Assembly (NCBI RefSeq): GCF_001590905.1
Contig: NZ_BCTT01000014.1
Span: forward strand, 62,001-126,000
Direction of reading: 5' to 3'
DNA: 64,000 nucleotides
From: Serratia grimesii NBRC 13537
GTDB taxonomy: Bacteria > Pseudomonadota > Gammaproteobacteria > Enterobacterales > Enterobacteriaceae
Positions 16,879 through 25,967 of this stretch are shown here, piece after piece. Within the stretch, counting starts at the first letter, position 1. The number at the start of each line of letters is the position of its first letter. The translations under genes and the position numbers were made by a program. The notes beneath the pieces were generated by a model that ran no database searches, was not told the origin of the DNA, and saw nothing but the letters and a program-made list of their open reading frames with translations.

Positions 16879-17349
16879 ATGTCTACCACACCACTGACGC
16901 TCGAAGCCGCACGCCAGAAAATTGGCGAAATCTTTGTTTATCACATGCCGTTTAACCGCGAGCTGGGCCTTGAGCTCCGCCGCTTTGACGACGACTACGT
17001 GGAGCTGAGTTTCACCAACCAACCCAAGTTGGTAGGTAACGCCGCCCAGAAGATCCTGCACGGTGGCGTAATCGCCTCGGTACTCGACGTCGCCGCAGGG
17101 TTGGCGTGCGCCGGCAGTGTGCTGATGCGCCTGGATCCACTACTCGAAGAAGAAGTCGCTACTCGCCTGTCACGCATGGGAACTATCGATCTGCGCGTTG
17201 ACTATCTGCGCCCGGGCCGGGGTGAGCACTTCGTGGCTGCGGCTAGCGTCTTGCGCAGCGGCAACAAAGTTGCGGTCGCCCGCGTTGAACTGCATAACCA
17301 CGATGGCCTGCATATCGCCAGCGCTACCGCCACCTACCTGGTCGGGTGA
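16879..17349 (+). CDS. yigI: Hotdog-fold acyl-CoA thioesterase YigI
   Basis: A 156-residue single hotdog domain of the PaaI type, a cytoplasmic acyl-CoA thioesterase; the E. coli protein prefers medium- and long-chain acyl-CoA. The conserved active-site stretch is [18 protein letters not shown] (about residues 57-74), and [17 protein letters not shown] follows. It is divergent from pldA and upstream of rarD, as in E. coli. The physiological substrate is not evident from the sequence. Confidence 0.92.
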   Translation: MSTTPLTLEAARQKIGEIFVYHMPFNRELGLELRRFDDDYVELSFTNQPKLVGNAAQKILHGGVIASVLDVAAGLACAGSVLMRLDPLLEEEVATRLSRMGTIDLRVDYLRPGRGEHFVAAASVLRSGNKVAVARVELHNHDGLHIASATATYLVG

Positions 17350-17354
17350 TTGTA

Positions 17355-17385
17355 TGCGGTGAGCGTCTTGAGTACACTCACCGCA
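17355..17385 (+). terminator. Hairpin between yigI and rarD
   Basis: TGCGGTGAG / CTCACCGCA, a 9-bp stem with a 13-base loop, followed by CCTCCGTTTT. It may be a weak terminator of yigI or attenuate read-through into rarD, whose ATG lies 28 bases on. Confidence 0.5.
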
Positions 17386-17413
17386 CCTCCGTTTTACCCA
17401 TCTGAGTATCGTC

Positions 17414-18301
17414 ATGGACGCACAGCAAACGCGGCAGGGCATTTTCTTTGCTCTGGCTGCCTATTTTATTTGGGGCATTGCTCCGGCCTATTTCAAACTG
17501 ATTCAACAGGTCCCCGCCGATGAGATCCTGACTCACCGGGTGATTTGGTCATTCTTCTTTATGCTGGCGCTGATCTCGCTGGGTCGTAACTGGCCACAGG
17601 TGCGGGCCGCCTGTCACAACCGTAAACGACTTCTACTGCTGGCGGTAACCGCATTGCTAATCGGTGGCAACTGGCTGCTGTTTATCTGGGCGGTGAATAA
17701 CCACCATATGCTGGAAGCCAGCCTGGGGTATTTCATTAATCCGTTGGTGAATGTTCTGCTGGGGATGTTATTCCTGGGGGAGCGTTTCCGCCGTATGCAG
17801 TGGCTGGCGGTAGCATTGGCGTTCGCCGGCGTGCTGATTCAGCTATGGCAGTTCGGCTCTTTGCCGATTATTGGTCTGGGACTGGCGTTCAGCTTCGCTT
17901 TCTACGGCCTGCTGCGCAAGAAAATTGCCATCGACGCGCAGACCGGTATGCTGATTGAAACCCTGTGGCTACTGCCCGTAGCAGCAGCGTATCTGTTCCT
18001 GTTTGCCGACAGCCCGACCAGTCACCTGAGCGTTAACCCTTGGTCGTTAAACCTGCTGCTGGTGGCCGCCGGGATTGTCACCACCGTGCCGCTGCTGTTC
18101 TTTACCGCCGCAGCGACCCGTTTGCGCCTGTCGACACTTGGCTTTTTCCAGTACCTCGGCCCCACGCTGATGTTCCTGCTGGCCGTCACTTTTTACGGTG
18201 AAACCGTCGGTCAGGACAAACTGGTGACCTTCGGCTTTATCTGGGCGGCGTTGCTGTTGTTTATTCTCGACGCGCTTTACACCCAACGCAAACTACGCTG
18301 A
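17414..18301 (+). CDS. rarD: EamA-family transporter RarD
   Basis: Inner-membrane protein of the drug/metabolite (EamA) superfamily, 295 residues (E. coli 296), with about ten hydrophobic segments in two repeats. It begins with the family motif AAYFIWGIAPAYFKL; the second EamA repeat starts about residue 150. The product is called chloramphenicol-sensitive protein RarD in many genomes, but its substrate is not established. It follows yigI as in E. coli and is convergent with the AbrB-type gene, only 8 bases away. Confidence 0.92.
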   Translation: MDAQQTRQGIFFALAAYFIWGIAPAYFKLIQQVPADEILTHRVIWSFFFMLALISLGRNWPQVRAACHNRKRLLLLAVTALLIGGNWLLFIWAVNNHHMLEASLGYFINPLVNVLLGMLFLGERFRRMQWLAVALAFAGVLIQLWQFGSLPIIGLGLAFSFAFYGLLRKKIAIDAQTGMLIETLWLLPVAAAYLFLFADSPTSHLSVNPWSLNLLLVAAGIVTTVPLLFFTAAATRLRLSTLGFFQYLGPTLMFLLAVTFYGETVGQDKLVTFGFIWAALLLFILDALYTQRKLR

Positions 18302-18309
18302 TACCAAAG

Positions 18310-19368
18310 CTAGGTTGATGCTGGCGCGGCGCGGTTGGAAATAAACCGCGCCATCGCCGGCCCCGTCAGCAAAATCGTGAACAGCCGCAGTGTCTGCATC
18401 GCCATTACAAAAGACATGTCTACCCGGCTGCCGGCGGCAATGATCGCCACGGTATCCAACCCGCCAGGGCTGGTTGCCAGATAGGCCGTCATCAGATCCA
18501 CCGGTAAGAAATGCGTCAGCATCCATGCCAGCAGGCCGCAAAACAGCATCAGCGCGACGATCGACACTACCATCTGCGGCAAGGTACGCAGCGCCAACAA
18601 AAATATCGGTCGGGTGAAACGTAGCCCAACGCTCCAGCCAATCAGGGTGTAGGCTAACGCCAGTAGCCATTCCGGCACTTGCAAAGCCATCGCACCGCTG
18701 GAATGCAGCGCTGCACCGATGATCATCGGCAGCAGCAATGCGCCAGAGGGAATACGCAGTCGGGGCCCTAACCATGCGCCTACAATGGCCACACCCAGCG
18801 TCGCCAGAAAGCGCCAATCCAGCGACGGGAACCATTCCAATGCTGCGCTACCGTGGCCCGCCTCATCCCCCAGACCAATACGTGCCACTATTGCTGCCGC
18901 CGTCGCGACAAACAGCACCCGCAAGTACTGCATGAATGCCACCAGCCGAACATCTGCGCCAAAATCTCCGGCCATTGCCACCATCGCCGACGCACCACCG
19001 GGCGATGAGCCCCAGGCCCCCGTTGGCCCTGGCAAACTGCTAAAGCGCACCAGACACCAGCCGGAGATACCACTCGCCAGCAATGTCGCGATCAGTACCA
19101 ACAGCACCAGAGGCCAATCATCAAGTAACGGCGTGAGAATCGCAGGGGAAAGGCTTTGCGCGATCATGCAGCCCAATACCGCCTGGGCAGCGATAAAAAG
19201 GGCACTGTGAATACGCACTGTGGCGCCCAATAGCCCCATTGCCACACCGACAATCATCGGCCCCAGCAACAGCGCAGCGGGAATATGAAAGGTTTGCAGG
19301 CCAAACCCCAACACCAGCGAAGCCAGCAGCAGGATTGACCATTGAATCAAGCGGGGGAACTTCTCCAT
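18310..19368 (-). CDS. AbrB-family (ammonia monooxygenase-like) membrane protein
   Basis: A 352-residue polytopic inner-membrane protein with two similar halves, each with a glycine/proline-rich re-entrant-like stretch: SSPGGASAMVAMAGDFGADVR in the first and TSPGGLDTVAIIAAGS in the second. This is the pattern of the AbrB family (PF05145-type), whose transported molecule is not known. The ATG at 19368 follows TAAGG; a GTG at 19380 is too close to that site. E. coli does not keep an abrB-type gene between rarD and corA, so it marks a local difference. It is an ordinary, complete gene. Confidence 0.85.
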   Translation of the reverse strand: MEKFPRLIQWSILLLASLVLGFGLQTFHIPAALLLGPMIVGVAMGLLGATVRIHSALFIAAQAVLGCMIAQSLSPAILTPLLDDWPLVLLVLIATLLASGISGWCLVRFSSLPGPTGAWGSSPGGASAMVAMAGDFGADVRLVAFMQYLRVLFVATAAAIVARIGLGDEAGHGSAALEWFPSLDWRFLATLGVAIVGAWLGPRLRIPSGALLLPMIIGAALHSSGAMALQVPEWLLALAYTLIGWSVGLRFTRPIFLLALRTLPQMVVSIVALMLFCGLLAWMLTHFLPVDLMTAYLATSPGGLDTVAIIAAGSRVDMSFVMAMQTLRLFTILLTGPAMARFISNRAAPAST

Positions 19369-19453
19369 CAAAACGCACACCTTACGGACAGATAAGCTGA
19401 GGGAGCATTCTACCCCTATTTAGCAGGCTAAGGGTTGGGGACGGCAGAAATAT

Positions 19454-19473
19454 CGGGCGAACTGTTTCGCCCG
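19454..19473 (-). terminator. corA terminator
   Basis: CGGGCGAA-ACAG-TTCGCCCG on the minus strand, an 8-bp perfect stem 5 bases after the corA stop, followed by ATATTTCTG. Confidence 0.7.
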
Positions 19474-19478
19474 TCAGG

Positions 19479-20429
19479 TTAAAGCCAGTTTTTGCGTTTG
19501 AAGTACAGATAGGGAGCCAGCCCCGCCAGGATCATCAGGCTGATAGCCCCAGGGTAACCGAACGACCACTTCAGCTCCGGCATAAACTCAAAGTTCATCC
19601 CGTAGCTTGAGGCCACCAGCGTTGGCGGCAGGAATACTACCGACACCACCGAGAAGATCTTGATGATGCGGTTCTGCTCGATATTGATAAAGCCCATCGC
19701 CGCCTGCATCAGGAAGTTAACTTTCTGGAACAGCGATTCGTTGTGCGGCAGCAGGGATTCGATGTCGCGTAGCACTTCACGCGCTTGTTCCAATTGACCG
19801 GTCGGCAGCCGCGCTTTACGCACCAGGAAGTTCAGCGCGCGCTGGGTATCCATCAGGCACAACCGCACTTTCCAGCCGATATCTTCCAGTTCTGCCAGCG
19901 TTGACAGCGCTTCGTCGTATTCGTCGCCCTGATGGCCTTCCATGATCACTCGGCTGAGTTTTTCCAGATCGCTGTAGACGTTTTCGATCTCGTCGGCCAA
20001 CTGCTCAATCTTGGTTTCGAACAGATCCAGCAATAGCTCATAGGCATTGCCATCGACCATCGTCAGGTTACGTGCACGCATGCGATACAGGCGAAATGCC
20101 GGCAGTTCGCGTTCACGCAGGGTATACAAACGGCCATCACGAATAGTGAAGGCTACCGTGGAGTTACCGGCATGATCTTCCGCATCTTCAAAATAGAAGA
20201 AGGAGTGAATATGCAGACCGTCTTCGTCTTCGAAGAAACGCGCGGAGGCTTCGATATCATCCAGCTCCGGGCGTGTCGCCAGGCTTTGACCCAGCTCGCT
20301 TTGAACGCGCTCACGCTCGCCTTCTTCCGGCTCAACCAGATCAACCCACAGTGACGTGGTCAGATCATCGGAGTCATCCAACTCCAGACGGGACAGGCGG
20401 CTGTTATCTAATTTAAACGCGCTTAGCAT
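19479..20429 (-). CDS. corA: Magnesium/cobalt/nickel channel CorA
   Basis: Pentameric Mg2+ channel of the inner membrane, 316 residues, the same length as in E. coli. The long charged cytoplasmic N-terminal domain is followed by two C-terminal membrane helices. The signature [11 protein letters not shown] loop lies between them and the protein ends KRKNWL. The ATG at 20429 follows GGGAG by 9 bases; the longer frame to 20465 runs into the leader. A long 5' leader with a short ORF and hairpin (see 20572-20716) suggests control by leader translation and Rho, as described for corA in Salmonella. Confidence 0.97.
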   Translation of the reverse strand: MLSAFKLDNSRLSRLELDDSDDLTTSLWVDLVEPEEGERERVQSELGQSLATRPELDDIEASARFFEDEDGLHIHSFFYFEDAEDHAGNSTVAFTIRDGRLYTLRERELPAFRLYRMRARNLTMVDGNAYELLLDLFETKIEQLADEIENVYSDLEKLSRVIMEGHQGDEYDEALSTLAELEDIGWKVRLCLMDTQRALNFLVRKARLPTGQLEQAREVLRDIESLLPHNESLFQKVNFLMQAAMGFINIEQNRIIKIFSVVSVVFLPPTLVASSYGMNFEFMPELKWSFGYPGAISLMILAGLAPYLYFKRKNWL

Positions 20430-20571
20430 GTGCCAAAACTCCCTTAGGGTGACAGGGGTAAACAACGCGTGGAAGCACAGAAACAGAGGGGTGTTGCATC
20501 ACCAGCTTGTTTCAGACCATGAAGGATCTGACTCGTAGCGACACTTTTAAGAGGTCGCCGACAACCACGAA

Positions 20572-20595
20572 GGCTATCAGCTCAATGGGATAGCC
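20572..20595 (-). promoter_or_regulatory. Hairpin abutting the corA leader ORF
   Basis: GGCTATC...GATAGCC, a 7-bp stem with a 10-base loop that starts on the base after the stop codon of the leader ORF. A ribosome stalled near that stop would cover or open it, so it is well placed to switch leader structure. Confidence 0.5.
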
Positions 20596-20670
20596 TTAGA
20601 AGTTGTACCTGTTGTTGTCCAGGTCAGTGAGCCAGTATCTACTGGGTGTGTCCAAGGCGTATGTCCTCAT
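20596..20670 (-). CDS. Candidate 24-residue corA leader peptide (corL-like)
   Basis: An ATG 16 bases downstream of the -10 box opens a 24-codon ORF, MRTYALDTPSRYWLTDLDNN followed by RYNF. It ends with TAA directly against the hairpin at 20572-20595, 166 bases before the corA start. In Salmonella a short leader ORF, corL, controls Rho-dependent termination in the corA leader. The position fits that role, but similarity to CorL was not tested and no good Shine-Dalgarno is visible, so initiation may be leaderless-like or weak. Confidence 0.45.
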   Translation of the reverse strand: MRTYALDTPSRYWLTDLDNNRYNF

Positions 20671-20686
20671 TGATAATAGTGCGCGC

Positions 20687-20716
20687 ATGTTACGCCGAGA
20701 AGAAAAAGTCTGTCAA
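20687..20716 (-). promoter_or_regulatory. corA sigma-70 promoter
   Basis: On the minus strand: -35 TTGACA (20716-20711), an 18-base spacer, -10 TAACAT (20692-20687). Transcription would start near 20680 and give a leader of about 250 bases before corA. Confidence 0.7.
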
Positions 20717-20876
20717 CACGTTAGGCACGATAATTGCGCAACAATTCATCGCTATGACGAATAGGGTAAAATCGGCTTAATCCGTGGTAAAGGGTAACGA
20801 AAAAGTCGCGGCGATCTCTGACCACGCCCAATAATGTTGCTAAGATTAGGCCACGATAAGCTTGCGGACTTTACCG

Positions 20877-21356
20877 ATGAAACAAATTACTGCCCTCGAC
20901 CTGACCAGCATGAGTGAACAGGCCGCCAAAGTGGCACGCCTGCGCGCGCACCGCACGTTACACGACGAGTTGAGCGACCCGGTGCAGCGACTGGCGATTG
21001 CCATGGAACCCGGCACCTATATCCGCCCACACCGTCATCCACAAACCTGGGAACTGTTAACCCCGCTGAGCGGCCGCTTTGTAGTACTGCAGTTTAACGA
21101 AGATGGCGTCGTTACCCAACGCACCCTGCTCGGCGAAGAAACCAAAGTGCTGGAAATGCCGGCTTATACCTGGCATGCCGTACTGTCGGTTGATCCCGGT
21201 GGTGTGGTGTTTGAAGTGAAACAAGGGCCTTATCAACCACTGTCTGAAGAAGACTGCATGCAGTGGGCACCGCAAGAAGGGGCCGAAGGTACCGAAGCGG
21301 TGATGCGTTGGTATGCTACCGCGCAAGTTGGCGATCACTATACCCGTTCTGTTTGA
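20877..21356 (+). CDS. WbuC-family cupin-fold metalloprotein
   Basis: A 159-residue single cupin protein. The metal-binding cupin motifs are visible as HRHPQTWELLTPLSGRF (about residues 48-64) and PAYTWHAVLSVDPGGVVFEV (about 95-114). WbuC proteins are usually encoded in O-antigen clusters and their reaction is unknown; here the gene stands alone between corA and uvrD. The ATG at 20877 starts the conserved part, and an upstream TTG at 20862 adds five residues only. It is divergent from corA and convergent with uvrD. Confidence 0.75.
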   Translation: MKQITALDLTSMSEQAAKVARLRAHRTLHDELSDPVQRLAIAMEPGTYIRPHRHPQTWELLTPLSGRFVVLQFNEDGVVTQRTLLGEETKVLEMPAYTWHAVLSVDPGGVVFEVKQGPYQPLSEEDCMQWAPQEGAEGTEAVMRWYATAQVGDHYTRSV

Positions 21357-21365
21357 TGTGGCTAT

Positions 21366-21385
21366 AGGGGCGATAATTCGCCCCT
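21366..21385. terminator. Terminator hairpin, cupin gene/uvrD
   Basis: AGGGGCGA-TAAT-TCGCCCCT, an 8-bp stem with a 4-base loop between the two convergent stop codons. The T-run is weak on both strands. Confidence 0.6.
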
Positions 21386-21398
21386 GTTACCACCGGCC

Positions 21399-23561
21399 TT
21401 ACACCGTTTCCAGACGGGCGTAAGCGGCCACCAGCCACTTAATCCCTTCGCCCGGGAAAGCAATCTGCAGCCGACTGTGTTCGCCGCTGCCTTCCAGATT
21501 GACGATAGTCCCTTCACCAAACTTGGGGTGACGCACTCGCTGTCCCAGTTTGTAACCAGTGTCGTTTTCGCTAATCGGCGTGCCCATGCGGCGGTGACTC
21601 ACCGGCCGCGACACACTGGCGCGCAAACGCACTTCTTCCACACACTCTTCCGGCAGTTCACCGATAAAACGTGAAGGACGGTGATAAACCTCTTTGCCGT
21701 ATAAACGACGCGTTTCGGCATAGGTCAGCGTCAATTTCTGCATGGCTCGCGTCAAACCAACGTAGGCCAGACGGCGCTCTTCTTCCAACCTGCCGCCTTC
21801 GTCAAGCGACATTTGGCTTGGGAACATCCCCTCTTCCATACCGACGATAAACACCAGCGGAAACTCCAGCCCCTTGGCCGAGTGCAGGGTCATCAACTGC
21901 ACCGCATCCTGATAAGCATCGGCCTGCCCTTCACCCGCTTCGAGAGCTGCATGTGACAGAAATGCCTGTAGCGGCATCAGATCCTGATCTTCATCCTGAT
22001 AGCTGTACTGGCGCGTTGCCGTCACCAGTTCCTCAAGGTTTTCGATACGTGCCTGACCTTTTTCGCCCTTCTCCTGCTCATACATAATGAACAGCCCCGA
22101 ATCGCGGATCACCCGATCGGTCTGAACGTGCAGTGGCATATCGGCGGTTTCGTGCGCCAGTGAATCTACCAGCTCGGTAAAGCGTTGCAGCGCAGATGCC
22201 GCGCGCCCGGCAAGCACTTTGTCCTGCAACAGGGCACGGGTAGCCTGCCACAACGTCAGTTGGCGATCGCGCGCTGTACGACGTACTTCGTCCAGCGTCC
22301 GGTCGCCAATGCCACGCGTTGGGGTATTTACCACACGTTCAAACGCCGCATCATCATTACGATTGGCGATCAATCGCAGGTAAGCCAGTGCGTCCTTGAT
22401 CTCCTGACGTTCGAAGAAGCGTTGCCCGCCGTAAATGCGGTACGGCATGGCCGTTTGCAATAGCGCCTCTTCCAGTACGCGTGATTGGGCATTGCTACGG
22501 TAAAGAATGGCACAGTCATTCAGTGCACCGCCGTTCTCCTGCCAAGCCTTGATGCGGCCAACTACAAAACGCGACTCATCGAGTTCGTTGAAGGCACAAT
22601 AGATTGAGATAGGTTCGCCATCCCCACCTTCGGTCCACAGGTTCTTACCCATGCGCCCGCCGTTGTTGGCGATAAGAGTATTGGCTGCCTTCAAGATATT
22701 ACTGGTCGAACGGTAGTTTTGCTCCAGAAGGACGCTTTGCGCACCGGGGAAATCCTTCAGGAAACGTTGGATGTTCTCCACCTGAGCACCACGCCATCCG
22801 TAGATGGACTGATCGTCATCACCCACGATCATCACGTTGCTGTTGTTGCCGGCCAGCAGGCGGATCCAGGCGTACTGAATGCTGTTGGTATCCTGAAACT
22901 CGTCCACCAGCACGTTGGTGAAACGTTCACGGTAATGATTGAGGATATGCGGCTTGTTCAGCCACAGCTCATGGGCACGCAACAACAGTTCGGCAAAGTC
23001 CACCAGTCCGGCACGGTCACAGGCTTCCTGATAGGCCTGGTAGATACGCAGCCAGGTCGCTTCCACCGGGTTGTTATAGGTTTCCACGTGCTGCGGGCGC
23101 AGACCCTCATCTTTTTTGCCGTTGATATACCACATCGCCTGACGCGGCGGCCATTGCTTTTCGTCGATATTCAGCGCCTTGACGATGCGCTTGAGCAGAC
23201 GGAACTGGTCGTCGCTGTCGAGAATTTGAAAATCCTGCGGCAGGTTGGCGTCTAAATGATGAGCGCGCAGCAGCCGATGAGCCAAGCCGTGGAAGGTGCC
23301 AATCCACATGCCGCCCTGGCTGGTGCCAATCAGGTGTTCGATACGGTGGCGCATTTCCGCCGCCGCCTTGTTGGTGAAGGTCACCGCCATAATGGAATAC
23401 GGTGAGCAGTTCTCTACCGACAGCAACCAGGCGATGCGATGCACCAGCACCCGGGTTTTACCGCTGCCCGCACCGGCCAGTACCAACAGGTTGCCACGTG
23501 GCGCCGCCACGGCTTCGCGTTGTTTTTCATTCAGGCTGTCGAGCAGATCGGAAACGTCCAT
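21399..23561 (-). CDS. uvrD: DNA helicase II UvrD
   Basis: SF1 3'-5' helicase of nucleotide excision and mismatch repair, which displaces UvrC and incised DNA and removes RecA filaments. From the ATG at 23561 the product is 720 residues, as in E. coli. Walker A is [15 protein letters not shown] (about 28-42) and the DEFQDTN motif II, DDDQSIYGWRG motif III, EQNYRST motif IV and LMTLHSAKGLEFP motif V are intact. The C-terminal Tudor-like domain (GQRVRHPKFGEGTIVN) is present. A LexA box lies 46 bases upstream. Confidence 0.97.
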   Translation of the reverse strand: MDVSDLLDSLNEKQREAVAAPRGNLLVLAGAGSGKTRVLVHRIAWLLSVENCSPYSIMAVTFTNKAAAEMRHRIEHLIGTSQGGMWIGTFHGLAHRLLRAHHLDANLPQDFQILDSDDQFRLLKRIVKALNIDEKQWPPRQAMWYINGKKDEGLRPQHVETYNNPVEATWLRIYQAYQEACDRAGLVDFAELLLRAHELWLNKPHILNHYRERFTNVLVDEFQDTNSIQYAWIRLLAGNNSNVMIVGDDDQSIYGWRGAQVENIQRFLKDFPGAQSVLLEQNYRSTSNILKAANTLIANNGGRMGKNLWTEGGDGEPISIYCAFNELDESRFVVGRIKAWQENGGALNDCAILYRSNAQSRVLEEALLQTAMPYRIYGGQRFFERQEIKDALAYLRLIANRNDDAAFERVVNTPTRGIGDRTLDEVRRTARDRQLTLWQATRALLQDKVLAGRAASALQRFTELVDSLAHETADMPLHVQTDRVIRDSGLFIMYEQEKGEKGQARIENLEELVTATRQYSYQDEDQDLMPLQAFLSHAALEAGEGQADAYQDAVQLMTLHSAKGLEFPLVFIVGMEEGMFPSQMSLDEGGRLEEERRLAYVGLTRAMQKLTLTYAETRRLYGKEVYHRPSRFIGELPEECVEEVRLRASVSRPVSHRRMGTPISENDTGYKLGQRVRHPKFGEGTIVNLEGSGEHSRLQIAFPGEGIKWLVAAYARLETV

Positions 23562-23606
23562 AGGCACCATTAATTGGTAAGGGAACGCGCGTCAGAGACG
23601 CGATTC

Positions 23607-23626
23607 CACTGGGAATTTATACAGAG
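23607..23626 (-). promoter_or_regulatory. LexA (SOS) box of uvrD
   Basis: CTGTATAAATTCCCAG on the minus strand (23624-23609) fits CTGT-N8-ACAG apart from the last arm (CCAG). It closely resembles the known E. coli uvrD SOS box, which also ends in CCCAG. It implies DNA-damage induction. Confidence 0.8.
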
Positions 23627-23638
23627 TTCTGGCAGGGA

Positions 23639-24355
23639 TTATAACAATGCTGTCAGCGATGCCAACTGCGAAATCTCAATATGTGGCAGCAGACGGCTGT
23701 CGGCGGCCTGCATCAGGCTGCGTTGGCGGTCGTTGATCCAACAGGCTTGTAGGCCAGAACGTAACGCCCCAGCGACGTCAGTGGTCAAGTCGTCACCGAC
23801 GTGGAGAATATGTTGAGGAGCAATCCCTAACCGCTCGGCGGCCAGTTGATACATGTCCTGATAGGGCTTAGCGCGGCCATCCGGCCCTGAGCGCAATACA
23901 AACTGGAAGTAACTATCCAGCCCGCACAGTGCCGGATCGGCATTACCATTGGTAATCGCCACCAGCGGAAAACGTTCGCCCAGGGCTTTCAACGTCGCAT
24001 GGGTCGCTTCAGGTACATCAATACGACTACGCCACAGCGCAAAGTTCTGCATTGCCGCGTCCGCGCCGTCGGCGGCTTCAGTATCACGCAGCCCCTGACG
24101 GCTCAGCGCCAAATGGATCGCTCGCCAACGCCATTGGGTGACATCGTGATAAATTTCCGGGTCCTGTTCACGCAGCTCCTGACGCAGGCGGTGAAAATCC
24201 GCCGACTGGAAGTGGTTCAACCCAGGATGATAGTTCTGCAAAAAAGCCACCGACTGCAGCTCGGTCTGTTTGATCACCGGACGGTTGTCGTACAGCGTGT
24301 CGTCCAGATCAAAGGTCAACGCCGCTAACGGTCGCAGCGGACGATAAAAATGCAT
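23639..24355 (-). CDS. yigB: HAD phosphatase YigB (flavin pathway)
   Basis: A 238-residue HAD-like hydrolase. In E. coli YigB dephosphorylates 5-amino-6-(5-phospho-D-ribitylamino)uracil in riboflavin synthesis, and also FMN. Motif I is [13 protein letters not shown] (about residues 15-27), motif [10 protein letters not shown], and motif [15 protein letters not shown] (about 187-199). Its start overlaps the xerC stop by one base (TGATG type), so it is translationally coupled at the end of the lptM-dapF-yigA-xerC-yigB operon. Length and context match E. coli. Confidence 0.92.
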   Translation of the reverse strand: MHFYRPLRPLAALTFDLDDTLYDNRPVIKQTELQSVAFLQNYHPGLNHFQSADFHRLRQELREQDPEIYHDVTQWRWRAIHLALSRQGLRDTEAADGADAAMQNFALWRSRIDVPEATHATLKALGERFPLVAITNGNADPALCGLDSYFQFVLRSGPDGRAKPYQDMYQLAAERLGIAPQHILHVGDDLTTDVAGALRSGLQACWINDRQRSLMQAADSRLLPHIEISQLASLTALL

Positions 24356-25266
24356 CAGGATTTCCCCCGTTTGGCGCGTGGATGCGCAGCATCGTACACG
24401 TTCGCCAGATGTTGAAAGTCGAGGTGGGTGTAGATTTGAGTCGTGGTCAGGTTGGCGTGACCGAGCAGTTCTTGCACCGCTCGTAGATCGCCGCTCGACT
24501 CCAGCATATGGGTGGCAAACGAGTGGCGCAGCTTGTGCGGATGGATATGGCTATTAACGCCCTGCTTGACGCCCCACTCGGCAAAACGCTTTTGCACGTT
24601 GCGGGTCGAGATACGCTTGCCCTGATTGGACAAGAACATGGCATCGTCCGACGGCCCAAACAGATCGCGCATCGCCAACCAGTGTTCAAGCCAGGTCACT
24701 GCGGTGCGGCCTACCGGCAGTTTGCGTTCCTTGCTGCCTTTACCCAGTACCCAGATTTCACCGGCACCCAGATCGACATGGCGGCAGTCCAGTCCAACCA
24801 GTTCCGAAAGACGCAGCCCAGCACCGTACATCACCTCAAGCATGGCGCGATCGCGCACCGCCAGCGGATCGTTAAGATCGATATCCAGCAACTGATTCAT
24901 TTCATCGACGTCGATGTTTTTCGGCAGATGCCGACCGCTGCGTGGCGTTCTGATACCTTTCGCGGGGTTGGCAATCAGCATACCCTGGCTGACCTGCCAG
25001 TCGAGAAAACTGCGCAACGCCGACAGGCGCAGCGCGAGGCTGGAAGACTGTAACCCGGCACGTTTACTGCGCGCTGCCAGCATCCGGACTTTGGCAGCAT
25101 CCAGTGCTGGCCATTCCGTCACACCCATCTCTTGCGTCAAGACCATCAGCGCCTGCAGTTGGCGCGAATAACTTAACTGTGTCAATGGACTGAGCTGGCG
25201 TTCCACCTTCAGATAACGCAAGAAAGCGTCCACCGGCTGCTGCAGGCTGGCCGCCAGCGGGATCAT
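24355..25266 (-). CDS. xerC: Site-specific tyrosine recombinase XerC
   Basis: Works with XerD at dif to resolve chromosome dimers and at plasmid sites such as cer. The 303-residue product has the SAM-like core-binding domain (1-100) and the catalytic domain. The catalytic set is intact: Arg in [12 protein letters not shown], Lys in [22 protein letters not shown], His in LLGHANL and the Tyr nucleophile in [10 protein letters not shown]. It overlaps yigA by 4 bases at its start and yigB by 1 at its end. It is a housekeeping recombinase; nothing suggests a phage integrase. Confidence 0.96.
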   Translation of the reverse strand: MIPLAASLQQPVDAFLRYLKVERQLSPLTQLSYSRQLQALMVLTQEMGVTEWPALDAAKVRMLAARSKRAGLQSSSLALRLSALRSFLDWQVSQGMLIANPAKGIRTPRSGRHLPKNIDVDEMNQLLDIDLNDPLAVRDRAMLEVMYGAGLRLSELVGLDCRHVDLGAGEIWVLGKGSKERKLPVGRTAVTWLEHWLAMRDLFGPSDDAMFLSNQGKRISTRNVQKRFAEWGVKQGVNSHIHPHKLRHSFATHMLESSGDLRAVQELLGHANLTTTQIYTHLDFQHLANVYDAAHPRAKRGKS

Positions 25267-25967
25267 GCGCGTTCGATCCAGCGTTCCAGCAGTTCAGGCA
25301 ACATACGCGCCAGCTGATTAAGCATCACCGTACCCATGCCCTGCTGATAGTGTTGTGTATCACGGCTACTGAAAATCACCATGCCCAGCTCACCATCGTC
25401 ACCCAACATCGACAGCGCAACCGAACCGACCAACTTGGCCTGTGGCAGTAACAGCAACAGTTCGGGACCGTTCAGGCTCCCAAGGAAATGTTGTTGATCA
25501 CCCAAACGCTGAATACGCAGCGGCTCAAAGGACGAGCGCGTCAGCCCAAGGTGTGTAAAGTCGGAAGGTGCACCAATTTTCCAGCTTTCGGAAAACAGAC
25601 GAATATTGGCGCCCGCCAAACCGAAACCACGCGCCCAGCGTTGCAGACGGTTGAGCATATCCTGCAAGCTACTGGCGGTCGCCAGATTGGCCTGCAAATG
25701 CAACAGGCTGGCAAACAACGTTTCGTTAGCGCTGGCCTGCTCCATCAGCAGCGTGATTTCTTCTTCCAACCGGTTGATATGATTACGCTGGCGGGCCAGG
25801 TGCCACTCGACCAACGACACAGTGCCGCGAACGGGATGGGGAACGCGCATCTGTTCCACCAAACGCGCATTGCGGATAAAGAAATCTGGGTTTTGCAGTA
25901 AAAACTGCATTACGGCGTCATCGTCAAGCTCAATGCCTGCGACAGCCTGGTCCTCAACGCTTTTCAT
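25263..25967 (-). CDS. yigA: DUF484 family protein YigA
   Basis: A 234-residue cytoplasmic protein of unknown biochemical role (E. coli 235). The N-terminus has the family pattern with YLLQNPDFF-like sequence ([15 protein letters not shown], about 20-34). A predicted coiled coil follows ([15 protein letters not shown], about 68-82) and then a GAF-like domain. It is always found between dapF and xerC in enterobacteria and shares 4-base overlaps with both here, so it is part of the same operon. Confidence 0.9.
   Translation of the reverse strand: MKSVEDQAVAGIELDDDAVMQFLLQNPDFFIRNARLVEQMRVPHPVRGTVSLVEWHLARQRNHINRLEEEITLLMEQASANETLFASLLHLQANLATASSLQDMLNRLQRWARGFGLAGANIRLFSESWKIGAPSDFTHLGLTRSSFEPLRIQRLGDQQHFLGSLNGPELLLLLPQAKLVGSVALSMLGDDGELGMVIFSSRDTQHYQQGMGTVMLNQLARMLPELLERWIERA

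Noticed and set aside
24355-25266. Tyrosine recombinase as a sign of a prophage or integron
   Set aside because: It is the housekeeping XerC in its usual operon. There are no phage genes, att sites or cassette arrays nearby.
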